Part shown: positions 1 through 7,131 of the stretch, one piece after another
Layout: the number at the start of each line of letters is the position of its first letter
Numbering within the stretch: position 1 is the first letter of the stretch
Origin: Planctomycetota bacterium
Lineage (GTDB): Bacteria; Planctomycetota; PUPC01; JABMSA01
Direction: 5' to 3'
Length of the DNA: 7,250 nt
Assembly: GCA_013202185.1 (NCBI GenBank)
Contig: JABMSA010000268.1
Location: forward strand, 1-7,250
The notes under the pieces: generated by a model
Told to the model about the DNA's origin: nothing
Databases searched by the model: none
What the model saw: only the letters and a program-made list of their open reading frames with translations
Translations under genes and position numbers: made by a program

Positions 1-2088
1 ATCGATGACCTTACGCGCTTCCCGCCCAAGACCGAGCCTCGCCAACGTAATGCCCAGGGGAAACCAGCCCATGCCCGGACAGGCAAACATCTTGCCCGTG
101 TTGACCGTCGTCTTGTACAGGTCCGTCCCCTTCTGGCCCAAGCCGACCAGCCCGGAAGGAAACACCGCCGAGTTTTCCACCCAGGGGAAGATCCCCTCAT
201 ACAGGTCCGTCTTGTCTTGCTCCATGTCGGCCGGCCCAGCGGGAATCGCCTCGGCATCTTCCCGCTTCGGCAGGATTCCGTCGACGCCTCTGATATCGTC
301 CCGGTATGTGTCCGGCAATGGCGGTTTGCCCTCGTTCAGTCCGATCAGCTCGAACAACTCCTCGCTCGCCGGACCGACGGGGTTTTCGGGAAGAAACGAG
401 GTCAGCCAGCGCTTGGCCTTTACACCGAACCCCGCGGCCAGCAACCTGCCGGAAACCGCCGGCTCCCCCTTGAACCAGCCACGCTGAAATTTCCCTTGTC
501 GGATGAACTCCCGATCCGCCTTGACCGTCGGCAGGGGGGCCAGACCATTCAGGATCTCCCGCCACCTCGCGGCCCGCGGATCGGCTTCGCCCGCTTCTTT
601 CAACGCTTCCAGGGCGGCGGTGAACAAAACTCGTCCATACGTCAGTTCCGCAACGCAGTCGTGCAAAAGCATCAAGCCTTCGTAACCGCTGCCTTCTTTC
701 GCGTGATATCTGCCGTCCTTGCCTTTTTCGAACAGCGATTCGAAGAAGTACGCCGCCTCGCGGATAAACGGCAGGGCCATCGTCTTCAAAAACTCCCGAT
801 CCCCGGTGAATTTATACTGCCGCCAGAAATCCATCGCGATCTGGGCGACCGGCGTGTGATTGTGAAATTCGCCTTCCGAATTGTGCCCACGCCGCTCGCA
901 GACGTCGGAGACGATCGCCCCGTCGGTCTTGAATACGGTCCTGGCATCCTCTTTGGCATGGGGCAGGCAGCTAAACCGGTAGTTCAGATAGGACTCGATC
1001 AGGTTGTGATGTCCCGCCGCGTTTAGCGGCCAATAGATTTGCTGCTGATTCCAGTGGAAGTAGAAATTCCAGTTCTGCACGTCACGGTTCCAGCTCCACA
1101 GCCCGTTGATAAACCGGCCGGGGTATTTCCCCCGCTGCGAACACGCGGCATAAAACATCGTGAGATGCCAAAGGCTGTCGACATAGTCGTTCCCGAACTC
1201 CATCAGGGACCGCAGCCAGAGCGCCTTCCACGCCTTCTTGTGTTCGCGGAAGATCGCCGTCCGCCCGGACTTGCGGGCAGCCGCGATCTCTTTTTTCACC
1301 GCCAGAACCGGGTTCCTTGGCAAAGGCGACGTTACGGCGGAGAGGAACGACAGCTTCTTGTGGTTCGATCCCGTGACGGTAATCGCGGCCGTGTGGGAAT
1401 CTTCGACCGCGTACGCCGTCTTTAATTGATTCGTCTCAACCACCCGAGTCCCGGCCGCAAAGGTCCCGCTCGTCAGCTTGTGGGTGATATAGGCCCCGTC
1501 TTTATCCGCCAGGGCGGTGGTCCCCTTCAGCCCAAGTTCCGGATTGCGGTTGATCTTGGAGTACCAGTGGGAAAACGTCCGGGAGCCGTAACGCTGGATC
1601 TTGATCGCCAGCGGCACATTCTCTTTCAGCCTGCTTTCCAACTCCCCGCAAAACACCCCGCTCGCGTGAGCGACAAACCCCTTGAACGTCACCGACCCGA
1701 ACGGCCCCGACGCGGAAAACTCGATCGCGGCCTCCGCCAGGCTGATGCGGGCCTGAAATTCCTTCAGATAGAACACATCGAAAACCGGCAACTGGAAATC
1801 CAGAACGATCCGGCACCCATGGCGCAACGTGGTGCTATGTTCCTCTTCCTCTGGTTTCCAGTTTTGAAACCGGCCGAATTTAGCGTCGTCCCACAAATCG
1901 GATTTGTTGATCGCGAAGATCACCTTCGATTGCTCGAACCACCCCAAGACTCCAATCTCCCCGTTCCCGATTGGCAGCCCCTGGACCGGATCCTCCGGCG
2001 GAGTCAAGAAAACCAAATCGTGCCGGGCCACACGCCCCGGCCAGTCCATCTTCCACGCCCCACTCGCGGGGTCAAACAGCGACGACAT
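1..2088 (-). CDS. GH95-like glycoside hydrolase (DUF5703-type), 3' end cut by window edge
   Basis: I translated this strand codon by codon and found it open, without a stop, from the start to base 1, giving 696 visible residues. The N-terminal beta-sandwich carries GLPIGNG (37-43) and NKSDLWDD (61-68), typical of GH95-like/DUF5703 proteins. The (alpha/alpha)6 barrel carries LWSWNRDVQNW followed by FHWNQQQIYWP, with H345-W346-N347 where classical GH95 fucosidases have N-x-N, and a Tyr-Glu pair with E470 as candidate general acid. The C-terminal MLLQSH region seen in the paralogue at 4681-7104 is missing, so about 100 residues lie beyond the edge. I chose ATG 2088 because AAAGGG sits 9 bases upstream; ATG 2106 is also in frame but has a poor ribosome site, and a TGA two codons before it rules out a longer N-terminus. 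No signal peptide is visible. The expected reaction is inverting exo-hydrolysis of a fucose- or galactose-type linkage, inferred from the family; the substrate is unknown. Confidence 0.
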   Translation of the reverse strand, partial: MSSLFDPASGAWKMDWPGRVARHDLVFLTPPEDPVQGLPIGNGEIGVLGWFEQSKVIFAINKSDLWDDAKFGRFQNWKPEEEEHSTTLRHGCRIVLDFQLPVFDVFYLKEFQARISLAEAAIEFSASGPFGSVTFKGFVAHASGVFCGELESRLKENVPLAIKIQRYGSRTFSHWYSKINRNPELGLKGTTALADKDGAYITHKLTSGTFAAGTRVVETNQLKTAYAVEDSHTAAITVTGSNHKKLSFLSAVTSPLPRNPVLAVKKEIAAARKSGRTAIFREHKKAWKALWLRSLMEFGNDYVDSLWHLTMFYAACSQRGKYPGRFINGLWSWNRDVQNWNFYFHWNQQQIYWPLNAAGHHNLIESYLNYRFSCLPHAKEDARTVFKTDGAIVSDVCERRGHNSEGEFHNHTPVAQIAMDFWRQYKFTGDREFLKTMALPFIREAAYFFESLFEKGKDGRYHAKEGSGYEGLMLLHDCVAELTYGRVLFTAALEALKEAGEADPRAARWREILNGLAPLPTVKADREFIRQGKFQRGWFKGEPAVSGRLLAAGFGVKAKRWLTSFLPENPVGPASEELFELIGLNEGKPPLPDTYRDDIRGVDGILPKREDAEAIPAGPADMEQDKTDLYEGIFPWVENSAVFPSGLVGLGQKGTDLYKTTVNTGKMFACPGMGWFPLGITLARLGLGREARKVID

Positions 2089-2097
2089 CTTCGGGTT

Positions 2098-2103
2098 CCC
2101 TTT
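2098..2103 (-). promoter_or_regulatory. Ribosome binding site deciding the start at 2088
   Basis: The minus strand reads AAAGGG, then 9 bases, then ATG at 2088. The only other in-frame ATG, at 2106, is preceded by a pyrimidine-rich stretch with no Shine-Dalgarno match. This favours the shorter protein, but not decisively. Confidence 0.
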
Positions 2104-2156
2104 CATCCGTCAGAAAACAGGCGAGCGATCGCGAAAGGCTTGGCCGCATTGCAGAC

Positions 2157-2322
2157 TTATTGGATCGCGATGACCGTGCCCTTGTGCAGGGGGTCGAACG
2201 TGAAGTTGTCCAAAACCGGTAGAATCTCATATGCGCTTATCGTCCTTCATTCCCGGCGCCGGCAAGACCACAACCGACGCGGCACCCCAAAGAATCCTGC
2301 GTTTCGTCGCATCGGTACGCAT
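2157..2322 (-). pseudogene. Possible small broken ORF with Tat/Sec-like N-terminus
   Basis: One base after the TAG of the GH42-like gene, an ATG at 2322 opens a 31-codon frame ending at TGA 2229-2227. Its start has KRRILWGAASVVVLPAPG, a twin-arginine or basic patch followed by a short hydrophobic stretch, like the beginning of an exported protein. A +1 shift between 2246 and 2229 joins it to a second frame that ends NFTFDPLHKGTVIAIQ at TAA 2159-2157; this second stretch has coding-like, GC-rich third positions. Together they look like a small frameshifted gene, or the two ends of an internally deleted exported protein. Alternatives are chance open frames in GC-rich DNA, a sequencing or assembly indel, or a genuine 31-residue peptide. 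I recognise no family. The stretch otherwise holds only the gap before the next enzyme gene. Confidence 0.
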
Positions 2323-2323
2323 T

Positions 2324-4630
2324 CTACATCTCTTCTTTCCAAGGCAGTCTTCCGCTGGGCCCCACATACAGAAAGCGGGTGGCGTGCCGTTTCATCCGAA
2401 GCGTCCATTCCCGGGTGTCGCGCGCGAGCAGCCGCCCCGTGTAGAGGTCGACGACCCGTTCCGCTTTTCCCGGCCAGCGTATTCGCTTGACGCCCTCGCG
2501 TTTGGCGTGCACCAGAAGAAGATTCTGCGCGACGTGCACGAGGTCGTCGGTGTCGAGATAGACATGGGCGCCGGCCGTTGTGCCGATCGCCCGGAGCAAG
2601 GCGTTGTGTATGAAAGGCGCGGAGCAATAGACGCTGGTGTAACCGTCCATTTCCCTGACCGCCAGACCAGGCTTGGCCAGGGCGTCCAGTTCGCCCAGGA
2701 CCGTCACCTCCGGCGTTTGGGCCGCGTCGACATAGAAGAGCGGCCCGACGCCGCGCGCGCCGGAATCGTCATAGTCCATGGCGCCGGTTCCGAAACTGCG
2801 GATGATGCCCTCCGGCCCGGCCGGCCGGCTCCAGGGATGCGGGCCGGGAAGCAACGTGATGCGGGGCAGCGCTTCGACGTCAACGGCGCGGATCTTGAAA
2901 CCCGTGATGCTTGAGACGTGCTCGATGTCAAAGCCAGTTGGTGTCTGGATCCCTGGGGCGACCAGCCAGATCACTGTTGAATGGTGGCGGCGCGCCAGCC
3001 CGACGACGGCGCGCGCCTGTTTGTCCGTCATGCAGAAGGCGTTCGTCACCATGATGACGTTGTGCGCCGCCATGCCCGCGCTTGCCGCGTTGTCGAGGTG
3101 ATAGGTTTCGCTGGCCATACCGGCGTGTGTCCAGTGCAGACGCCGAGCCTCGTAGTTCATGGCAAAGATCAGGCGGTTCGAATTGGCCTGGCGATAGTTC
3201 GAGCGGTCATCCACGAACACGGCCAGTCCCGGCACGATCGAGCGGTCGGCATGCACGACGGCGCGGCCGATCTCCTGCAACCGCCGCACGGTGCGAATAT
3301 GCTGGGGCAGGCTGAACATCTTGTCCTGGATCTCGTGCCACCAGAACGCGCCGCCCTTCAAGAGCGAGTAGCCCGCGTCGCGCAGGAGCACCTGGGTATC
3401 CAGCCACGGTGTGTCCGTCGTGAGCCAAATGTCGCCGGTCAGCGAGGGGGGCTTGCCTTTCGCAACCTTGTAAGAGGTGCGCGTGTCGAAATCCCGCAGC
3501 CAGATCTTGCCGGCCATGCGCACGGCGCCCAGCGGGATCATGGATGAGGTGTCGCCTTTCCCCGGATCGCGGAGAATGTACGACGCCGGCGATTCCAGCA
3601 TGTCAAGCTGTGGGCATTTCAGCGCTCTGCGGAAAGCGCCATTGTTGTTGTGGTGAACCATGAACGCATTGATCCCGGCGTCCAGAATGCTCCCCAGGGG
3701 CGAGGCGGCAAGGGACTCGTTGTTCGTCCCGCGTTTAACGGCCTTCGCCCACAGCATTGCGCAATCCTCGACCGCTTCCGAGACCGCGCGGTGATAGTCG
3801 GCGGTGCGGCTGCAAAGCGGCGAGCGTAAGGCGAACCACTGCGTTTGCAGTCGTTCGTTGCGATCCGGCGGCATGGCGTTGTCGAACGTGACGTTCCGAT
3901 CGCCCCAGGCTTTACGCATGCGTGTGAGGTCGTTGCGGTACCACGTTTTGAGCTTGGCGAGGAAATACGAGATCATCGGCGCGCTGAAATCGCCGCAGAA
4001 CCAGCGCCCGCTGTAGTACGGATCGAAATTGACCGCGTTCTCGCCGCACTTCCCGGCCCCGACCTGGTAGTAAATCACGCGCCCTTGAAACACCTTGTGA
4101 ATATGACGGGCCAGCGCCTCGACAAAGCGGGCGGAATCCCGACGCCAGACACTCGACGCCCAGGAGGCGTCCGCCTCCGCGGCGCTGGCTTTGTTCCACG
4201 GGTCCTCCCGGTCGCCCGGTTCGTTGAGCCAATCGAAGGGCCGGTCGAAGAGGGGCATCTCGTCGGGATGCGCGCGCACCCAGTCGCGGGATGGAAGCAG
4301 GTTGACGATGTAGCCCCCGAGCGCGCGCGGGTGTTTGTCGAACAGTTCGGTGAAGTGGCCTTCGATCTCCGTGAAATCCGGCTGAGCGTCGGGTCCCACG
4401 CGGAAGAACACATAGGGAACCACGATTTCAGGGTCGATCCGGCTGAGTGACGGCCAACTGTAACCGCTACGCGTGCGGAACAGAACGCTCTCGCCATGAA
4501 TTGGCGCCCCATTGACAAATATCGTCGGCGCCCCCCGGTACAACCGCCGTTCCGCCACCACCGCCCCGCCGGTCCAGCCCGGCCAGCCCGTGGTTTTATT
4601 CTCCTTGCTCCGCTGCATCGCCTGTTTCAC
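2324..4630 (-). CDS. GH42-like (beta-galactosidase-related) putative glycoside hydrolase
   Basis: The 768-residue protein resembles distant GH42 beta-galactosidase relatives. The TIM-barrel part spans roughly residues 40-450: a strand ending YQVGAGKCGEN places E197 as candidate acid/base, followed by the family-like DFSAPM...F..KLKTWY...L...AWGD block. A second block, ESPASYILRD then GKIWLRDFDTRT, places the nucleophile position at D380, 183 residues later, close to the spacing of the two catalytic Glu residues in GH42. Residues 524-560 (NVIMVTNAFCMTDKQARAVV onward) match the GH42 trimerisation, Rossmann-like domain. Residues from about 685 (AGAHVYLDTDDLVHVAQN) form the C-terminal beta domain. 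I chose GTG 4630 because AGGA lies 8 bases upstream; the frame extends to ATG 4909, but that would overlap the upstream gene and encode Arg/Gly-rich shadow sequence. ATG 4618 is possible. No signal peptide is visible. The gene lies 50 bases after the upstream GH95-like gene, so co-transcription is likely. Catalytic activity is not certain, given Asp at the nucleophile site. Confidence 0.
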   Translation of the reverse strand: MKQAMQRSKENKTTGWPGWTGGAVVAERRLYRGAPTIFVNGAPIHGESVLFRTRSGYSWPSLSRIDPEIVVPYVFFRVGPDAQPDFTEIEGHFTELFDKHPRALGGYIVNLLPSRDWVRAHPDEMPLFDRPFDWLNEPGDREDPWNKASAAEADASWASSVWRRDSARFVEALARHIHKVFQGRVIYYQVGAGKCGENAVNFDPYYSGRWFCGDFSAPMISYFLAKLKTWYRNDLTRMRKAWGDRNVTFDNAMPPDRNERLQTQWFALRSPLCSRTADYHRAVSEAVEDCAMLWAKAVKRGTNNESLAASPLGSILDAGINAFMVHHNNNGAFRRALKCPQLDMLESPASYILRDPGKGDTSSMIPLGAVRMAGKIWLRDFDTRTSYKVAKGKPPSLTGDIWLTTDTPWLDTQVLLRDAGYSLLKGGAFWWHEIQDKMFSLPQHIRTVRRLQEIGRAVVHADRSIVPGLAVFVDDRSNYRQANSNRLIFAMNYEARRLHWTHAGMASETYHLDNAASAGMAAHNVIMVTNAFCMTDKQARAVVGLARRHHSTVIWLVAPGIQTPTGFDIEHVSSITGFKIRAVDVEALPRITLLPGPHPWSRPAGPEGIIRSFGTGAMDYDDSGARGVGPLFYVDAAQTPEVTVLGELDALAKPGLAVREMDGYTSVYCSAPFIHNALLRAIGTTAGAHVYLDTDDLVHVAQNLLLVHAKREGVKRIRWPGKAERVVDLYTGRLLARDTREWTLRMKRHATRFLYVGPSGRLPWKEEM

Positions 4631-4638
4631 TCGCAAGT

Positions 4639-4645
4639 TCCTTTC
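4639..4645 (-). promoter_or_regulatory. Ribosome binding site supporting a GTG start at 4630
   Basis: The minus strand reads GAAAGGA, then 8 bases, then GTG. The ATG four codons later has no comparably placed purine-rich site, so GTG is the better start. The site lies in the 50-base gap after the stop of the upstream gene. Confidence 0.
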
Positions 4646-4680
4646 TTTTTTATCACCCTTCCCCGCGATCGTCTCCGCGG

Positions 4681-7104
4681 TCAGAAGTCTCTCGGTTTGC
4701 CGATCGTAATACCCATGAGCTTCTTTGGCCCTTGGTTCGGTTCGCCGGTGTAGATGTGTTCCTCCGGCTTCCCCGCGCCCGCGGGGACAATACGGTATGT
4801 GCCACCCGCGCGCGTCGCAAACGAGACCGCGCCGCCGCCGGCCTCGCATGGAATGCGGACATCCTCCTCCCACACCTCGGCCCCGCTCCACGGCGCTTGA
4901 AGCGCGCACCGTTCGCCCCGTTCACTGATCACCTCGACAAACTCGGCGGGGGCATGGGCCGGTTTCCGGCTGCTAACCGTGAATCCGCCCTCGGCCAGCA
5001 GCGTGAACGCGGCCTCCCACTCGTTCGGCGTCGCCGGAAAGACCCGGATGACGCCCTCGTGGCTTTGCAGCAGCATTTCCTGCAGCCCGGCGACGGTAAG
5101 GCCCAGCGGCTCCATCAGCATCTGCCGGAAGGGGTATCTGGGCTGCGTCGCGACATGGTCTTCCACGCCCTCCGCCGGGCACGCCAGAATCTTTACGTTC
5201 GCGTCGGGCGCGGTCGCGCCACCTCCGTCCCCGACGCCGGTGCAGAAGAGCCGAACATGCCGCAAGGCGTAATTATGAACGCGCTGGCGCGCTTGGTCGG
5301 CCAGGCCAAGCCGGGCTGCGATCGACACGGTAGGCGTGATCCCTTCTTCCGTGAAAGCCCTTAACGCATTGCACGCCGCGTCGAATAGCGGGGTTCCCTT
5401 GTCCCTCAACCCGATGTCGCCCGCCGGCATGACCGGGCACATGGTGGGCCCGTGGCCGTGATCTTCAAACGGCGGCAGCGCCTTGCCGTTGAGCAATCCG
5501 CTCCCCAGCACCGAACCGCGCGCGGTGTCGTTCTCGTTGATCAGGTAGGGCGGTAGATGCTCCAGGACATGTTGCCATTTCTCGCGGCGTTCGGCGTCCA
5601 CGCCGAACGCTTCGCTCATTTTAACCAGGACGGGAAAGGTGGCGCGGATCATGGACAGATTCGTGATGGTGTCCGTGAACCGCCAGTCGCGCTCGTCCTC
5701 GTAGGTGGTGGCGAGCGGGATTTCGTAACGCTGCAGATCATCCCTCCACTTAAGGAAGCCGAGGTAGAAGTCGGCGGCGGCCACCATGAACGGATAGCCT
5801 TTCTCCCTGAAATACTCTCGTTCGCCCGTATAGCGGTAGTGCCACCAGAAGAACATGCCGATTTGAGAAGCCGGGGTGTAGTTCTGCATGAAGCTCGGAT
5901 AGGTCTTCGCCACCTGCCGGCCGGAGAAGTCGTGTTGATCCACCCACAGCATCCCCTCGAACCCGCGCCGTCGCGTGGCCTCGATGGCTTTGGGCATGAG
6001 ACGGTGATACGTGTCCAGGTAGGGTTTGAGCAATTCCGGGCGATTCGCGGCCAAGACGCACCAATAAGATTGCTGCTCGTTCCAGTGATGCGGGTTGGCC
6101 CAGTTGCGGACGTCGTGGTTCCAGATCCACAGCGCCGCGTTGAACAGGGCCGGATAGCGTCCGCGCGAGGAAGCACCCACCAGATAGTGATGCAGGTAGT
6201 AAAGGTTCTCCGCGAGCTCGTCCGAAACGTGAAAGAACGAACGGTTCCAGTAGTCGGCCCACCAGGCGCGATGGCCGGCGTCCAGGTCCCGCGCCGCGGC
6301 GGCTTCCTCGACCGCCTGCCTTGCGGCCGCGGCGGGGTCTGCGTGATCAAGGCTCGTAACGCACGCCAACAAGATCGTGAAATTCTGGACGGGCGCCGCC
6401 GCCACGGTGATCCGGCCCTGGTGCCCGTGCCGCACCTCCGCCCGGGCGTCCGCCCCCAGCACGCGACAGCACAGCGCCACGCGTACGTCGCCGCGCAACG
6501 CGGTTTCCAGGCACAGATCGTTTCCATCGACCGCGACCCTCGCATTTCCCAGGTCGATGCCGGCCCCGCCCTGAACGCACTTATACCACCATCCGAAGAC
6601 GCGGCTGCCCCATCGTTCGAGCGTGATGTCGACCGGTCCGCCGGTTTCGGCCAAATCGCCGCTGTACTCGGCGTGGTGTCGAAAGACGGCCACCGGCCGC
6701 CGAGCATGCACGTAGGCGCTCACATCGAATTTCCCGAAGGCCGTGCGAGCCGTACAGGAGACCTGCGCCTCAAAGAGAGAAAGTCGCGCCTTGTAATCGT
6801 TGAGGTAGATCCAATCGTGGATTGGAAGGGCAAACGCCGTCATCAGGCGCGCGCACGACCGAAGCGCAAACCAACCCGTCTGCCGTTCGGGATAATCGCC
6901 GCCGTCGCCGAGCCCCTTCGTATCCGGCAATTCGTAGCTATCGCTGTGATTGGCTTGAAAGAGCAACCCGTTCCCTGTCGTCCACAGCGGCCCGCCGAAC
7001 GCCCCGTTGCCGATGGGGAAACCCTCCCACCCCTCCCGGTGAGGCGCGAGAGAAACCACGTCATGTTGAGACAAGAACCCATCCATCTTGATCTGACAAC
7101 TCAT
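4681..7104 (-). CDS. GH95-like glycoside hydrolase (DUF5703-type), complete
   Basis: This 807-residue protein is the full-length paralogue of the gene at 1-2088. The N-terminal beta-sandwich has GFPIGNG (28-34), LPIHDWIYLNDYKARLSLFEA and RWGSRVFGWWY. The (alpha/alpha)6 barrel has NHDVRNW (329-335) then H340-W341-N342 in HHWNEQQSYW, corresponding to the N-x-N water-binding motif of GH95 alpha-L-fucosidases. TTYEDE (E469, perhaps E471) is the candidate general acid. EMLLQSHEGVIRVFPATPNEW (676-696) is a hallmark of the GH95 C-terminal region, and E665 just before it falls where the catalytic-base Asp is expected. A tail of about 25 residues follows the last beta-sandwich segment. ATG 7104 has AGGA 7 bases upstream; M7 is an alternative start. 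No signal peptide is seen, suggesting a cytoplasmic enzyme. By family the reaction would be inverting release of L-fucose, L-galactose or a similar sugar; specificity is unknown. It is probably the first enzyme gene of the operon. Confidence 0.
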   Translation of the reverse strand: MSCQIKMDGFLSQHDVVSLAPHREGWEGFPIGNGAFGGPLWTTGNGLLFQANHSDSYELPDTKGLGDGGDYPERQTGWFALRSCARLMTAFALPIHDWIYLNDYKARLSLFEAQVSCTARTAFGKFDVSAYVHARRPVAVFRHHAEYSGDLAETGGPVDITLERWGSRVFGWWYKCVQGGAGIDLGNARVAVDGNDLCLETALRGDVRVALCCRVLGADARAEVRHGHQGRITVAAAPVQNFTILLACVTSLDHADPAAAARQAVEEAAAARDLDAGHRAWWADYWNRSFFHVSDELAENLYYLHHYLVGASSRGRYPALFNAALWIWNHDVRNWANPHHWNEQQSYWCVLAANRPELLKPYLDTYHRLMPKAIEATRRRGFEGMLWVDQHDFSGRQVAKTYPSFMQNYTPASQIGMFFWWHYRYTGEREYFREKGYPFMVAAADFYLGFLKWRDDLQRYEIPLATTYEDERDWRFTDTITNLSMIRATFPVLVKMSEAFGVDAERREKWQHVLEHLPPYLINENDTARGSVLGSGLLNGKALPPFEDHGHGPTMCPVMPAGDIGLRDKGTPLFDAACNALRAFTEEGITPTVSIAARLGLADQARQRVHNYALRHVRLFCTGVGDGGGATAPDANVKILACPAEGVEDHVATQPRYPFRQMLMEPLGLTVAGLQEMLLQSHEGVIRVFPATPNEWEAAFTLLAEGGFTVSSRKPAHAPAEFVEVISERGERCALQAPWSGAEVWEEDVRIPCEAGGGAVSFATRAGGTYRIVPAGAGKPEEHIYTGEPNQGPKKLMGITIGKPRDF

Positions 7105-7111
7105 TGCTTAT

Positions 7112-7115
7112 TCCT
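7112..7115 (-). promoter_or_regulatory. Ribosome binding site for the GH95-like gene at 7104
   Basis: AGGA on the minus strand, 7 bases before ATG 7104. It lies in the 27-base gap after the upstream stop codon; that gap is too short for a full promoter plus leader, which supports read-through transcription if the upstream frame is a real gene. Confidence 0.
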
Positions 7116-7131
7116 GTTTTGCCTAATTCAG

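Noticed and set aside
217..1026. Plus-strand ORF of 269 codons
   Set aside because: Antisense shadow of the GH95-like gene, whose minus-strand translation has recognisable family blocks over the same bases.
2125..2171. Two 8-base palindromes, GCGATCGC and ATCGCGAT, as a regulator operator
   Set aside because: They are short, differ from each other and are common in GC-rich genomes; no typical LacI operator symmetry was found.
2227..2246. Programmed +1 frameshift at the ATA-TGA site
   Set aside because: No slippery codon or internal Shine-Dalgarno-like stimulator as in prfB; mutation or sequencing error explains it more simply.
2253..2262. Perfect palindrome CCGGCGCCGG as terminator or operator
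   Set aside because: Only 10 bases, no loop and no T-run; expected by chance in GC-rich sequence, and it lies within the possible small ORF.
1426..2490. Plus-strand ORF of 354 codons
   Set aside because: It lies antisense to the GH95-like gene, the gap and the end of the GH42-like gene; its translation is Arg/Pro-rich with no family motif, typical of a shadow in GC-rich DNA.
4631..4909. N-terminal extension of the GH42-like frame to ATG 4909
   Set aside because: It would overlap the upstream gene by over 200 bases and encode low-complexity Arg/Gly-rich sequence; GTG 4630 has a well-placed ribosome site.
1023..6180. Similarity of 1023-1140 to 6058-6180 as a mobile or recombination repeat
   Set aside because: The match follows codons of a conserved active-site region in two paralogous genes and fades outside it, so it reflects protein conservation.
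5649..6707. Minus-strand ORF of 352 codons in another frame
   Set aside because: Fully inside the 807-residue GH95-like gene and rich in Arg, Ser and Pro; an out-of-frame shadow.
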